A stretch of DNA of 64,000 nt from Streptomyces sp. BA2 (lineage in GTDB: Bacteria > Actinomycetota > Actinomycetes > Streptomycetales > Streptomycetaceae). The stretch covers positions 1,984,001 to 2,048,000 of the forward strand of contig NZ_WSRO01000002.1 in assembly GCF_009769735.1 (NCBI RefSeq), written 5' to 3'. Of this stretch, positions 1-12,301 are shown piece by piece. The notes beneath the pieces were generated by a model that saw nothing but the letters and a program-made list of their open reading frames with translations, searched no databases and had not been told where the DNA came from. Each line of letters opens with the position of its first letter. Within the stretch, counting starts at the first letter, position 1. Made by a program: the position numbers and the translations under genes.

Positions 1-746
1 CCACACCACCCGACGCCCGCGCACAAGGCCCCCTCGACACCCCAGCTGCGCCCGGCTCCCACTCGGTGTGGGTTCAACTCCCCCACGCCGACGGGGACTT
101 CGTCCTCCACCTTCCCGAGACGCTGCGTCCCGTGCTCACCGGCCTGCGGCCCGTCGGGGGCGGCGTGCTCACGCCCCGCCCCAGGCAGCCGCGCTGGCTC
201 GTGTACGGCGACTCGATCGTCGAGGGCTGGTCGACGAGCCGCCCACACCTGGCGTGGCCCGCGCTCGCGGGACGCGCCCTCGGGGTGGAGACGGTGAACC
301 TCGGGTACGCGGGCGCGGCACGCGGGGAGCTCGCGTCCGCCGAGCAACTCGCCTCGCTGGACGCCGACTTGATCACCGTCGCCTTCGGCACGAACTGCTG
401 GTCGCGTACGCCGCATTCCGCGCGGCTGCTGTACGAGACGGTGCGGGCGTTCCTTGACCTGGTGCGCCGGGGACACCCGGACACTCCCCTCCTGGTCGTC
501 TCGCCCGTGGTCCGTCCGGACGCCGAGGCGGTGCCGAACGTGCTCGGCGCCACGCTCCGGGACCTGCGCACCGCCGTGGAGCGTGCGGCCCTGGACGCGG
601 GGACCGAGCTGCTGCCGGGCGGCGGCCTCCTGGACGCCGGGCACCTGGTGGACGGAGTACACCCGGGAGAGGCGGGCCACGCCGTCCTCGCGGAGGCGGT
701 GGCGTCAGCGCTGCGGAAGGGTCACTCACGGGCCGCTTCGTCGTAG
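1..746 (+). CDS. SGNH/GDSL-family esterase, 5' truncated by window edge
   Basis: A hydrolase of the SGNH superfamily, which uses a Ser-His-Asp triad to deacylate esters; the substrate is not predictable. The frame is open from base 3 and no stop precedes the GTG at 66, so the true start probably lies outside the window. Numbered from that GTG, block I is YGDSIVEGW with nucleophile Ser50, block III is FGTNCW with Asn110, and block V is DGVHP with Asp196 and His199. No signal peptide can be judged because the N-terminus is missing; residues before about 40 look like the small beta domain that precedes the catalytic domain in many Streptomyces members. The last 25 bases overlap the end of the convergent HxlR gene. 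Confidence 0.85.
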   Translation, partial: TPPDARAQGPLDTPAAPGSHSVWVQLPHADGDFVLHLPETLRPVLTGLRPVGGGVLTPRPRQPRWLVYGDSIVEGWSTSRPHLAWPALAGRALGVETVNLGYAGAARGELASAEQLASLDADLITVAFGTNCWSRTPHSARLLYETVRAFLDLVRRGHPDTPLLVVSPVVRPDAEAVPNVLGATLRDLRTAVERAALDAGTELLPGGGLLDAGHLVDGVHPGEAGHAVLAEAVASALRKGHSRAASS

Positions 747-1141
747 GCCTCGCGGGCGGCGGCGATGGCCGGGCGGTGGTCGATGGACCAGTCGGCGAGG
801 GCCTTGACCAGGTGCGTGAGGCTGTGGCCCAGCTCGGTCAGCTCGTACTCGACCTGCGGTGGAATCGTCGGATACACCGTCCGCTTGACCAGGCCGTCGC
901 GCTCCAGGCGGCGCACGGTGAGGGTGAGCATGCGCTGCGAGATGCCGCCGTGGATCCTGCGCTGCAACTCCTTGAACCGCAGGACACCCGAGGCGAGTTC
1001 GACCACCACGTACACGGACCACTTGTCGCCGAGCCGGTCGAGGACGTCACGCACCCCGCACTCGTCCTGCGGGGTCTCACAGCTGATCACCGGCTCGACG
1101 GGGGCCGGCGGGGTGGTTACCGCCGTGTGCCCTGCTGACAT
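722..1141 (-). CDS. HxlR-family winged-helix regulator
   Basis: A 139-residue one-domain transcription factor of the HxlR (DUF24) family, typically dimeric and often responsive to aldehydes, quinones or redox stress. Visible family features are the early cysteine in ECGVRDVL (about residue 28), the winged-helix stretch DKWSVYVVVEL, the recognition region with ISQRMLTLTVRRLERDGLVKR split by the wing, and the YELTELG strand. It is transcribed away from the NmrA-like reductase gene, with about 110 bp between the two starts. This is the classic arrangement in which an HxlR protein controls a neighbouring oxidoreductase, so local regulation is inferred. The 3' end overlaps the esterase gene by 25 nt. 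Confidence 0.9.
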   Translation of the reverse strand: MSAGHTAVTTPPAPVEPVISCETPQDECGVRDVLDRLGDKWSVYVVVELASGVLRFKELQRRIHGGISQRMLTLTVRRLERDGLVKRTVYPTIPPQVEYELTELGHSLTHLVKALADWSIDHRPAIAAAREAYDEAARE

Positions 1142-1251
1142 GAAAGTGCCTCCTTATGCGCCTGCGGCGCCGCGACCACCATGGTCACGGGCCCGGTCAC
1201 CCGGCCCACCCGGACAGCGGGCACAACCACTCACCACGGGGGAACCTTCCC

Positions 1252-2055
1252 ATGCTCATGATCACCGGCGCCACGGGCGCCCTCGGCACGCTCGTCACCG
1301 CCCGCCTCGCGGACCGCGACGATGTCGTCATCGGCAGCCGCAGCCCCGCCCCCGGCGGACGCCGCGTCGACTTCGACGATCCGGCGACCCTGGACTTCAC
1401 CGGCGTCGACACCCTGCTGGTCATCTCCGCGGGCGCCGCCGAGGACGACGTGGTCATCACCCGCCACGAGGCCGTGATCTCCGCGGCCGAGAAGGCGGGC
1501 GTCGGCCACCTCGTCTACACCAGCCTCAGCGGCGACGGCGACCACCTGACGTACGCACTCGCCCACCGCTGGACCGAACGCAGACTGCGCGGCTCGTCGC
1601 TGGAGTGGACGGTCCTGCGCAACGGCCTGTACGCGGAGTTCCTCGCGGCCGTCGCCGCGCCCGGCCCCGACGGGACCATCGCCGCGCCGCTGGGGACGGG
1701 CCGCCTGGCCGCCGTGGCGCGCGAGGACCTGGCCGATGTCGCGGTGCGGGTGGCGACGGATCCGGCCCCGCACTCGGGCCGCACCTACGAGCTGGTAGGT
1801 GAACAGGCCCTGGGCGGAGCCGACTTGGCGGCAGCACTGGACGCGACGTACGAACCAGCCACGCTCGCCGCCACCCGCGAGGCGATCACCGCGGCCGGTC
1901 AGGCGCTGCCCTTCCAGGTACCGATGCTCCTGAGCACCTACTCGGCGATAGCGGGCGGCTTCCTGGACAGGACGGACGACGGAACACTGCGGTCCTTGCT
2001 GGGCAGGGAGCCGCGCCCGGCGATCGAGGCGTACATGGCCTCCGTACGGGGCTAG
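1252..2055 (+). CDS. NAD(P)-binding NmrA/SDR-type reductase
   Basis: A 267-residue atypical short-chain dehydrogenase of the NmrA/QorB (NAD(P)H-binding) type, acting in the cytosol as a quinone or small-molecule reductase or as a redox sensor. The Rossmann motif MITGATGALGTLV lies at the very N-terminus (GxxGxxG), followed by DRDDVVIGSR and the HLVYTSLSG strand; no classical YxxxK pair is evident, as expected for this branch. I chose ATG 1252 because GGGGGA lies 8 bases upstream and the Rossmann fold begins immediately; the longer frame from 1156 would add a low-complexity Arg/His tail. It is divergent from the HxlR gene, which probably controls it. A hairpin repeat follows directly after the stop. 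Confidence 0.88.
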   Translation: MLMITGATGALGTLVTARLADRDDVVIGSRSPAPGGRRVDFDDPATLDFTGVDTLLVISAGAAEDDVVITRHEAVISAAEKAGVGHLVYTSLSGDGDHLTYALAHRWTERRLRGSSLEWTVLRNGLYAEFLAAVAAPGPDGTIAAPLGTGRLAAVAREDLADVAVRVATDPAPHSGRTYELVGEQALGGADLAAALDATYEPATLAATREAITAAGQALPFQVPMLLSTYSAIAGGFLDRTDDGTLRSLLGREPRPAIEAYMASVRG

Positions 2056-2093
2056 CGCCCCGAAGGGGCGCGGGGAACTGCGCGACCAGCCAC
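2054..2093. repeat. Dispersed 40-nt intergenic repeat, copy 1, with terminator-like hairpin
   Basis: A 7-bp GCGCCCC/GGGGCGC stem with loop GAA (2055-2071) is followed by GGGGAACTGCGCGACCAGCC. The block is 38/40 identical to 4552-4591. It sits between the convergent reductase and guaB1 genes, so the hairpin can act as a terminator on either strand. From memory, this sequence is a recurrent intergenic element of Streptomyces chromosomes. Confidence 0.85.
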
Positions 2094-2136
2094 GACGCAG
2101 TCGCAGCCGAAGACACAGCTCCCCGCAGAAGAGTCC

Positions 2137-3645
<1,509 letters not shown>

Positions 3646-3753
3646 TCAGTGTCCCATGCCCGGGGTGGTGCGCCGCCTGGGATGATCACCCAGCCGGGCC
3701 GGAAGGACCCTGGTCGGATCCTCCAAGCACCGGCCCGGACGGTCACCCTCCGC

Positions 3754-4131
3754 TCAGGCGCGGGTGCCGAGCGCGAGAACGATCTCCAGGCCGGCCTCGC
3801 GCTCCCGGGCGTACTCCACGGCGTCCGCGAACACCTCTTGGGCGACGATCCACTCCTGGGGGGCGGCTTCGGCGTACTCCTGCCAGCCGGTGACGACGAG
3901 CAGCCGTCCGGGTGCGGCGGGCGCCCATCCGAGGTCGGTGAGGCAGTCGGCGAGCGCGTCCCAGTTGCGCCCGAACCAGTCGGGCAGTTCCAGGGCGCGG
4001 GCGCAGCGTTCCATGAAGGCCGCCTTGTCGCTCACGCCTCTCAGGTCGAGCGAGACGGTGCCCAGTCCGGCGGCGCGGACGGCCTCCAGGACTGCTGTCA
4101 GGGGTTCGCGGGCCAGCGGTTCGGGTGTCAT
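3754..4131 (-). CDS. Barstar-family ribonuclease inhibitor
   Basis: A 125-residue cytoplasmic barstar-like protein that should bind and neutralise the RNase encoded immediately upstream. The region LELPDWFGRNWDALADCL aligns with the barstar core; Asp58 and Asp62 occupy the places of barnase-contacting Asp35 and Asp39, while the position of barstar Trp38 is Ala61. Predicted fold order (strand, helices, terminal strand LEIVLAL) fits barstar, though the protein is longer than the 89-residue Bacillus one. Its ATG overlaps the RNase stop by 4 nt (ATGA at 4131-4128), so the two are translationally coupled, toxin first. Confidence 0.9.
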   Translation of the reverse strand: MTPEPLAREPLTAVLEAVRAAGLGTVSLDLRGVSDKAAFMERCARALELPDWFGRNWDALADCLTDLGWAPAAPGRLLVVTGWQEYAEAAPQEWIVAQEVFADAVEYAREREAGLEIVLALGTRA

Positions 4132-4517
4132 CTCAGTACCGCCTTGAAGGACGCGTAGTGGTCGTCCGTGTAGTAGGTCTCGCCGCCGCTCCCGGTGACG
4201 ATGCGGCGCGCGCCCCGGTCGCGTTCGCCGGGGGTGGGCACGGTGTACTCGCGGTAGTGGCCGCGCCGCTGTTTCGGCAGCTCGCCCTCGAAGTTGCCGA
4301 AGACGGAGCCGTCCTTGGCGTACGGGAAGGGCCCGCCGTCATCGATGAGCCGCAACGTCCGCCGAGCCTCGGCGGGCAGCCGGTCGGCCTGGACGGTGGA
4401 CATGCCGCGGGCCCAGGCGGGGGCGGATGAGCTGCTTCCCGAGGAACACCCCGTGCCGAGGACAGCGAGGCAGACGAGCAACGCACCCAGCACGCGAGGT
4501 ACAAACCGGAGCACCAT
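4128..4517 (-). CDS. Exported guanyl-specific ribonuclease (RNase Sa/barnase type), likely lipoprotein
   Basis: A 129-residue microbial ribonuclease of the N1/T1-Sa family that cleaves RNA after G. The mature part matches RNase Sa closely: GPFPY, YREYTV, RGARRIVTG and TDDHYASF; the catalytic triad is Glu90, Arg101 and His120, with Arg105 also conserved. The two cysteines forming the RNase Sa disulfide are absent. The N-terminus is a signal peptide (Arg/hydrophobic stretch to residue 20) ending in VLGTGCSS, a lipobox-like site with Cys24, so a membrane-anchored or secreted enzyme is inferred. I chose ATG 4517; the frame continues to 4586 but that part runs through the dispersed repeat. It is coupled to the barstar gene by a 4-nt overlap. 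Confidence 0.88.
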   Translation of the reverse strand: MVLRFVPRVLGALLVCLAVLGTGCSSGSSSSAPAWARGMSTVQADRLPAEARRTLRLIDDGGPFPYAKDGSVFGNFEGELPKQRRGHYREYTVPTPGERDRGARRIVTGSGGETYYTDDHYASFKAVLR

Positions 4518-4551
4518 AGGCCAGATGCTTCCATAGCCGTCCCCGCACTGC

Positions 4552-4591
4552 AGCGCCCCAAAGGGGCGCGGGGAACTGCGCGACAAGCCAC
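4552..4591. repeat. Dispersed 40-nt intergenic repeat, copy 2
   Basis: Same element as 2054-2093 with two substitutions: stem GCGCCCC/GGGGCGC, loop AAA (4553-4569), then GGGGAACTGCGCGACAAGCC. It lies between the end of the SorC regulator gene and the RNase gene, both on the minus strand, and could terminate the regulator transcript. Confidence 0.85.
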
Positions 4592-4608
4592 AGCGCGCCC
4601 GCGGAGAC

Positions 4609-5631
4609 TCAGCTACCGTCCGGGTCCGCCCGGTCCAGCGCAGGATGCGGAGTGTGCCCCATGACCATCAGCTGATCAGCCGCAGCCGTGTCCGTGACGA
4701 GGCTCGTCACAAGCCCCGACCGCAGCACCGCGTCAATCGCGGCGGCCTTCCGCTGCCCACCGGCGATGGCGACGACCTCAGGAATCCGCCGAAGCCGATC
4801 CGCCTCGACAGTGATGCACCGCTCCCCCAGGTCCCGCCCGACCCTGCGCCCCTCGGCATCGAAAAGGTGCGCGGACATCTCAGCCGCGACACCCAGCGAA
4901 GCGTAATGCGCACGCTCCTCGTCGCTGAGCATGTCGTGGACGGTGGAGATGCCGGGCTCCCAGGAGCCGATGGAGACGGCGGCGACGGTGACCTTGTCGA
5001 AGTACTCAAACGCCCGCGCGATCCCGGTCTGGTTCCGCAGCGCGGCGGCCGTGGCCGGGTCCGGCAGGAGCATCGGCGCGTAGATGGGGTGGGCCTCGCC
5101 GCCGGAGACCTGCGCGGCACGCCGCACGGCCTCGACGGAGCCGCGTTCGGCGGTCCCGGCGTCGTACACACCCGTCAGCTGCACGACCGTGCACGGCGGC
5201 AGCTGGTCGAGAGCCGCGGCCATGTGGATGGTCGAACGCCCCCACGCGAGGCCGAGGACATCGCCCTCGGTGACCAGCTCGCCGAGCAGATCGGCCGCGA
5301 CCTCGCCGAGGTTCTCGGGGTCGGGCGACTCTTCGACCTCGTCGGCGGAGGACGGCGACTCGACGACGACCGCGTGCCGCAGGCCGTAGCGGGCGCGCAG
5401 CGCGTCCGAGCGCTCCGCGTCCAGCTCGGCGGGCACACGGATCTCGATCCGTACGAGATCACGCTCGAGAGCCGTCTCCAGGACCCTGGCCACCTTGAAG
5501 CGGCTGACGCCGAACTCCTCGGCGATCTGGATCTTGGACTTGCCCTCGAGATAGAAGCGGCGGGCCATGGCCGCCGCCTGCACCAGCTCCGCGGGTCCCA
5601 TCCGCATGGCTGACCGGCCGCCCGTCGACAC
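4609..5631 (-). CDS. SorC/DeoR-type sugar-binding transcriptional regulator
   Basis: A 340-residue regulator with an N-terminal helix-turn-helix (about residues 15-65, GKSKIQIAEEFGVSRFKVAR) and a C-terminal SorC sugar-phosphate-binding domain (about 85-330; GLAWGRSTIHMAAAL and QLTGVYD are typical of the phosphosugar pocket). Such proteins usually act as tetramers released from DNA by a phosphorylated sugar. The GTG start at 5631 is supported by GAGGAG 6-7 nt upstream. Rpe lies directly upstream on the same strand, which suggests a pentose- or triose-phosphate effector (inference). Two exact 12-bp direct repeats upstream are operator candidates. Confidence 0.9.
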   Translation of the reverse strand: MSTGGRSAMRMGPAELVQAAAMARRFYLEGKSKIQIAEEFGVSRFKVARVLETALERDLVRIEIRVPAELDAERSDALRARYGLRHAVVVESPSSADEVEESPDPENLGEVAADLLGELVTEGDVLGLAWGRSTIHMAAALDQLPPCTVVQLTGVYDAGTAERGSVEAVRRAAQVSGGEAHPIYAPMLLPDPATAAALRNQTGIARAFEYFDKVTVAAVSIGSWEPGISTVHDMLSDEERAHYASLGVAAEMSAHLFDAEGRRVGRDLGERCITVEADRLRRIPEVVAIAGGQRKAAAIDAVLRSGLVTSLVTDTAAADQLMVMGHTPHPALDRADPDGS

Positions 5632-5692
5632 GACGATCTCCTCACTGTTATTTCAAGCAACTGTCGTTCACGCGTTCACACGCATTGGTGCG

Positions 5693-5724
5693 GCTTCGCG
5701 CGCATGGCCACCGCTTCGCGCGCA
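5693..5724. promoter_or_regulatory. Tandem 12-bp direct repeats upstream of the SorC regulator gene
   Basis: GCTTCGCGCGCA occurs at 5693-5704 and again at 5713-5724, start-to-start 20 bp, i.e. two helical turns; a degenerate third copy ends near 5738. They lie 62-93 bp before the GTG of the regulator, in the spacer after rpe. An operator for autoregulation is an inference. Confidence 0.45.
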
Positions 5725-5828
5725 AAGCCTCTCGCGCATCGCCGCAGCGCAACCTGGGTTCGCCGTTCATCCTTGCAGATCTGACGTACTTGATCAGCCC
5801 CGAAGGACTGCGTTCACGTATCCGTGGC

Positions 5829-6515
5829 TCAGTGGCCGCATGCCCATGCCGCCGTGGACGTCGCCCCGGCCGCTTGGGTGCGCAGTGCACGTACCGCCTC
5901 CGCCGGGTCGTCCGCGCCGTACACCGCGGAGCCGGCCACGAAGACGTCGGCGCCGGCCTCGGCGCAGCGCTCGATGGTCGAGGCCGAGACTCCGCCGTCG
6001 ACCTGGAGCCAGAGTTCGAGGCCGTGCTTGCTGATCAACTCGCGGGTACGGCGGATCTTCGGGAGCATGATGTCGAGGAACGCCTGGCCGCCGAACCCCG
6101 GCTCGACGGTCATGATCAGCAGCATGTCGAGCTCGGAGAGCAGATCCTCGTACGGCTCGATGGGGGTCGCGGGCTTCAGCGCCATGGAGGCGCGGGCTCC
6201 CTGGGCGCGGATCTCACGGGCCAGGCGGACGGGAGCCGCGGCCGCCTCCACGTGGAAGGTGACCGATCCGGCGCCCGCTTCGACGTACTGCGGAGCCCAG
6301 CGATCGACGTCCTCGATCATCAGATGGCAGTCCAGGGGCGTGTCCGTCGCTCGGGCGAGAGACTCTACGACCGGCACCCCAAGGGTGAGGTTAGGGACGA
6401 AGTGGTTGTCCATGACGTCGACATGGAGCCAGTCGGCACCTTCGACCGCCGTTGCCTCCTCGGCAAGACGGGCGAAATCCGCGGACAGGATGCTGGGGTT
6501 GATCTGCACGGCCAT
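5829..6515 (-). CDS. rpe: Ribulose-phosphate 3-epimerase
   Basis: A 228-residue TIM-barrel enzyme that interconverts ribulose 5-phosphate and xylulose 5-phosphate in the pentose phosphate pathway. Signatures are [12 protein letters not shown] at the N-terminus, [34 protein letters not shown] and QVDGGV; the metal-binding His/Asp residues of these motifs are intact. Usual family length is 210-230. Start ATG 6515 begins the conserved [10 protein letters not shown]. The C-terminal 15 residues are a family-unlike Ala/Thr tail. It is divergent from the MMPL transporter and precedes the SorC regulator. Confidence 0.97.
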   Translation of the reverse strand: MAVQINPSILSADFARLAEEATAVEGADWLHVDVMDNHFVPNLTLGVPVVESLARATDTPLDCHLMIEDVDRWAPQYVEAGAGSVTFHVEAAAAPVRLAREIRAQGARASMALKPATPIEPYEDLLSELDMLLIMTVEPGFGGQAFLDIMLPKIRRTRELISKHGLELWLQVDGGVSASTIERCAEAGADVFVAGSAVYGADDPAEAVRALRTQAAGATSTAAWACGH

Positions 6516-6647
6516 GCCCCAAGACTGCCATGCCCCGCGCTCGTTGCCCTCCGCGGTCCGTAGCGTGAGCCAACCGGCTCCTTTGACCATGGACCGCGTG
6601 CCATGCTGGGCGATCCACCGGGACGACGTGGGGCAGCGGGGGTAGCC

Positions 6648-8855
6648 ATGCCGGACGGACGGTCGGACGCGCGGTCGGACGGACAGCACCAGGCGGGCCG
6701 TGGCGTGGCCTGGCTGGTGTGCGGGCGGCGCACCAAGTGGCTTGTGGTGCTGTTCTGGCTGGTGGTGATCGTCGCCGCCGCACCGATCGCGCAGAAGCTC
6801 ACGGACGCCCAGGACAACCAGGCGTCGTCCTGGCTGCCCGGCTCCGCGGAATCCACCCAAGTCCTGGACATCTCCGAGGAGTTCAGGCCCGAACAGATTC
6901 CCGCGATCATCGTGTACGCCCGTGACGGCGGTCTCACCGCCGAGGACCGGGCGCGGATCAGCGAGGACCTCGGCGAGCTCAAGGAGCTGCGGGCCCACGG
7001 GGTCCGCGGCGCGGAGACCCGTGGCCCCGTCTTCGACGCGAAGGCCACCTCGGGTGCCGACGCCGCCGAGGCGGCGCAGATCTTCGTACCCATCACCATG
7101 GACGAGAAGGGCTGGGAGCGGATCACGCCCGCCGTCGACTCGATGCGTGAGCGCGTGGGCGAGAGTGCGGGTGGGCTCTCGGTGCACGTCACAGGGCCGG
7201 GCGGTACGTCGGCGGACTTCTCCGAGGCGTTCGAGGGCATCGACTCGACGCTGCTCCTCTCGGCGGCCGGCGTCGTCATCGTGATCCTCCTGATCACCTA
7301 CCGCAGTCCGATCCTCCTGCTCGTCCCGCTGCTCGCGGCGATCGTCTCCCTCTTCGCCGCGCAGGCGCTGATCTATCTCCTGGCGGAACACGCGGGCCTG
7401 ACGGTCAACGGCCAGAGCGCGGGCATCCTGACGGTCCTCGTCTTCGGAGCGGGGACGGACTATGCCCTGCTCCTGGTCGCCCGCTACCGCGAAGAGCTGC
7501 GCCGCCACGAGGACCGGCACGAGGCGATGCAGCTGGCCCTGCACCGGGCGGGCCCCGCGGTCATCGCGTCGGGCGCCACGGTCGTGGTCAGCATGCTGGT
7601 GCTGCTCACCGCGGACATGAACTCGACGCGTGGCCTCGGCCCCGTGGCCGCCATCGGTGTCGCGGTCGCCCTGCTGGCGATGCTTTCGCTGTTCCCCGCG
7701 CTCCTGGTGGTCTGCGGCCGGTGGCTCTTCTGGCCACTGATCCCGCACAACGGCTCCGACGAGCCCACCGAGCGGGGCATCTGGGCCCGCATGGGCCGCC
7801 GCATCGCCCACCGCCCGCGCCTGACCTGGGGCATCACGGCGGTGGCGCTCGCGGCCCTGGCGCTCGGCCTGACGCAGCTGCGCGCCGAAGGGCTCAGCAA
7901 CGCGGACTCGTTCACGGACAAGCCGGACTCGATCGTGGGCCAGGAGGTGCAGGGGAAGTACTTCCCCGCGGGCAGCGGTGACCCACTGGTGATCGTGGCG
8001 AACGCGGATCAGGGCGACGAGGTCCGCGGCGCGGTCGCGAAGACGCGGGGCGTGGACCCGGCGAGCATCGCCGTACCGCCGGGGACGAAGGCGGAGTCCG
8101 ACGGCCGGGTCCTGTTCGAGGCGACCGCGACGGACCCCTCCGACAGCGAGGCGGCCAAGCAGACCGTGGAGCGGGTGCGCGACGCGGTGCACGCCGTGCC
8201 CGACGCGGACGCGAAGGTGGGCGGCGGCACGGCGGCCCTCCTGGACATGGACCGCGCGACGGCCCACGACAACAAGCTGGTGATCCCGCTCGTCCTCGTG
8301 GTCGTCCTGCTGATCCTCGCCGTGCTGCTGCGCGCCCTGATCGCGCCGTTGCTCCTGATCGCGACGGTGGTCCTCTCCTTCTCCGCCGCGCTCGGCATCA
8401 GCGCGCTCGCCTTCCGCCACCTCTTCGACTACGCGGGCGAATCCACGGACTTCCCGCTCTTCGTCTTCGTGTTCCTGGTGGCGCTCGGCATCGACTACAA
8501 CATCTTCCTGTCGACCCGCATCCGTGAGGAGGCGGGCCGTCAGGGCACCCGTGCGGGCGTCCTGACGGGCCTCGCCGCGACCGGCGCGGTGATCACCTCG
8601 GCGGGCCTGGTCCTCGCGGGCACGTTCGCCGCGCTCGGCACGCTCCCGATGGTGGCGTTCGCCGAGATCGGCTTCGCGGTCGCGCTCGGCGTCCTGCTCG
8701 ACACCTTCGTCGTACGGTCCGTCCTGGTCACGGCGTTGTTCCTGGACGTGGGGCCGAAGGTGTGGTGGCCGCACGCCCTGAGCAAGGATCGGGCGGCCCC
8801 TCCCCCACCGGCTCCGGCGAAGGTCTCCTCAGGCGGTCCGCCGGATCAGCGCTAG
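6648..8855 (+). CDS. MMPL-family membrane exporter
   Basis: A 735-residue integral membrane protein of the RND/MMPL family, which moves lipids, polyketides or drugs across the membrane using the proton gradient. Two duplicated halves are visible: TM1 ([16 protein letters not shown]), a periplasmic loop, then five helices; the first half carries [18 protein letters not shown] and the second [18 protein letters not shown], the proton-relay Asp-Tyr motifs. ATG 6648 has GGGGG upstream, better than 6603, whose extra 15 residues lack hydrophobic character. It stands alone and its final 27 nt overlap the convergent rsmB gene. Confidence 0.92.
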   Translation: MPDGRSDARSDGQHQAGRGVAWLVCGRRTKWLVVLFWLVVIVAAAPIAQKLTDAQDNQASSWLPGSAESTQVLDISEEFRPEQIPAIIVYARDGGLTAEDRARISEDLGELKELRAHGVRGAETRGPVFDAKATSGADAAEAAQIFVPITMDEKGWERITPAVDSMRERVGESAGGLSVHVTGPGGTSADFSEAFEGIDSTLLLSAAGVVIVILLITYRSPILLLVPLLAAIVSLFAAQALIYLLAEHAGLTVNGQSAGILTVLVFGAGTDYALLLVARYREELRRHEDRHEAMQLALHRAGPAVIASGATVVVSMLVLLTADMNSTRGLGPVAAIGVAVALLAMLSLFPALLVVCGRWLFWPLIPHNGSDEPTERGIWARMGRRIAHRPRLTWGITAVALAALALGLTQLRAEGLSNADSFTDKPDSIVGQEVQGKYFPAGSGDPLVIVANADQGDEVRGAVAKTRGVDPASIAVPPGTKAESDGRVLFEATATDPSDSEAAKQTVERVRDAVHAVPDADAKVGGGTAALLDMDRATAHDNKLVIPLVLVVVLLILAVLLRALIAPLLLIATVVLSFSAALGISALAFRHLFDYAGESTDFPLFVFVFLVALGIDYNIFLSTRIREEAGRQGTRAGVLTGLAATGAVITSAGLVLAGTFAALGTLPMVAFAEIGFAVALGVLLDTFVVRSVLVTALFLDVGPKVWWPHALSKDRAAPPPPAPAKVSSGGPPDQR

Positions 8856-10277
8856 GTACATCGCGTCCGTGCCGTGCAGATGCGGCCACAGCTGGACGTC
8901 CGGACCGTCACCGAGCGCCGGTACGCCCGGCATCAGCGGCCGCGCGTCGATCAGTTCGGCGCCCTCGTGATGCTTGAGCACGTCATCGACGACGGCACGC
9001 GTCTCCGCGAGGTGCGGTGAACAGGTGGCGTAACCGACGACGCCCCCGACGCGCACGGACTCCAACGCCGTGCGCAGCAGCCCCCGTTGGAGCGGCGCGA
9101 AACCGTCCAGGTCCTCCGGGCGGCGGCGCCAGCGGGCCTCGGGGCGGCGGCGCAGGGCGCCGAGTCCCGTGCAGGGCACGTCCATCAGGACCCGGTCGAA
9201 GGTGCCGGGCTGCCACGGCGGCCGGGTGCCGTCGGCGGCGATGACCTCGTACGGGCCCGGGTTGCCCCGCAGGGCCTGCGCGACGAGGCGGGCCCGGTGC
9301 GGCTGCTTCTCGGCGGCGAGCAGGGCTGCGCCCCGCTGGGCGGCGAGACCCGCGAGCATGGCGGCCTTGCCGCCTGGCCCCGCGCATCCGTCGAGCCACT
9401 TCTCGTCGCGCCCCTCGACCGGGGCGTTCGCGAGTGCGATCGCGACGAGCTGGCTGCCCTCGTCCTGGACCCCGGCACGGCCGTCGCGCACAGCGTCGAT
9501 CGACCCGGGCTCACCGCCTTCGCTGAGCCGCACGGCGTACGGCGACCAACGCCCCGGCAGCGCGGAGTCCTCGCCCACGACGTCGAGGAGTTCATCGGCG
9601 GTGGAGCGGCCGGGGCGGGCCACGAGGGTCACTTCGGGCCGCTCGTTGTCGGCTTCCAGGAGGTCCTCGATGCCCGCACGGCCGCCGCCGAGGGCGTCCC
9701 AGAGCGCGGAGACGACCCAGCGCGGGTGCGAGTGGACGACGGCGAGGTGGTCCTCGGCGTCCTCGTCGTAGGAGGGCGCGACCTTCCCCACCCACCCGTC
9801 GAGGTCGTCGGCGGCGACCTTGCGGAGCACCGCGTTCACGAACTTGGCCCGCCCGTCGCCGAGTACGACGCGCGCCAGCTCCACGGAGGCGGAGACGGCG
9901 GCGTGCGTAGGGATGCGCGTCCCGAGCAGCTGATGCACACCCATGTTCAGCACATCGAGGACCGGCGGGTCGACCTCGCGCAGCGGCCGGTCGATGCAGG
10001 CGGCCACGATCGCGTCGTACGTTCCCTGCCTGCGCAGCGTCCCGTACACCAGCTCGGTGGCGAGCGCCGCGTCACGCGCGTCGAAATCGCCCTTGTCGCG
10101 GGCCTTGCGCAGCAGCGGCGGCAGGACGAGGTTCGCGTAGGCGTCACGCTCGTCAACGGCCCGCAGCGCCTCGAAGGCGAGGAAACGGACGGGGTCCTTC
10201 TTGGGGCGGCGGTGGGGCTTACCGGGCTTGCCGGAGTTGCCCTGCTTCTGGGGCCGCCGGCTGGGCTGGTCGTTCAA
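8829..10277 (-). CDS. rsmB: RsmB-type 16S rRNA m5C methyltransferase with NusB domain
   Basis: A 482-residue SAM-dependent RNA (cytosine-5) methyltransferase, expected to act on 16S rRNA C967. A basic N-terminal tail (1-30) is followed by a NusB-like RNA-binding domain (about 30-160) and the Rossmann methyltransferase domain. Motifs: DGCAGPGGKA for SAM (297-305), DVPCTGLG with Cys369 and YATCSPHLAE with Cys419, the two cysteines needed for covalent catalysis and product release. It lies 34 nt downstream of fmt on the same strand, a common fmt-rsmB pairing. Confidence 0.95.
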   Translation of the reverse strand: MNDQPSRRPQKQGNSGKPGKPHRRPKKDPVRFLAFEALRAVDERDAYANLVLPPLLRKARDKGDFDARDAALATELVYGTLRRQGTYDAIVAACIDRPLREVDPPVLDVLNMGVHQLLGTRIPTHAAVSASVELARVVLGDGRAKFVNAVLRKVAADDLDGWVGKVAPSYDEDAEDHLAVVHSHPRWVVSALWDALGGGRAGIEDLLEADNERPEVTLVARPGRSTADELLDVVGEDSALPGRWSPYAVRLSEGGEPGSIDAVRDGRAGVQDEGSQLVAIALANAPVEGRDEKWLDGCAGPGGKAAMLAGLAAQRGAALLAAEKQPHRARLVAQALRGNPGPYEVIAADGTRPPWQPGTFDRVLMDVPCTGLGALRRRPEARWRRRPEDLDGFAPLQRGLLRTALESVRVGGVVGYATCSPHLAETRAVVDDVLKHHEGAELIDARPLMPGVPALGDGPDVQLWPHLHGTDAMYLALIRRTA

Positions 10278-10311
10278 AGGTGCTCCGCTAATGGGTGGGG
10301 GCCGAACCTGT

Positions 10312-12129
<1,818 letters not shown>

Positions 12130-12140
12130 CCACGACGACT

Positions 12141-12182
12141 CGGCGGCTGCCCTACCGGTTTCCCCGGTGCGGGCAGCCGCCG
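12141..12182 (+). terminator. Intrinsic terminator hairpin after the 11581 gene
   Basis: A 12-bp stem CGGCGGCTGCCC/GGGCAGCCGCCG encloses a second stem ACCGG/CCGGT with loop TTTCC. It begins 11 nt after the stop codon and has no T-tract, as is usual in Streptomyces. Confidence 0.8.
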
Positions 12183-12301
12183 TCGTTGCGAGCGAACGCT
12201 CCACACGGACGAATCCCCCGCCCCAACTCGGACACCGGCAGGCAGCGCCCCCGGAGGAGGCACAGCCCACACTCGCCCCGGCCGGAGCACAGCAAGGCGG
12301 T

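Noticed and set aside
4518..4586. N-terminal extension of the RNase frame to 4586
   Set aside because: The extension is a translation of the dispersed hairpin repeat and would bury the signal peptide.
6516..8774. Long minus-strand frame continuing rpe upstream for about 2.2 kb
   Set aside because: It mirrors the MMPL gene, is Arg/Asp/His repetitive, and rpe starts cleanly at ATG 6515.
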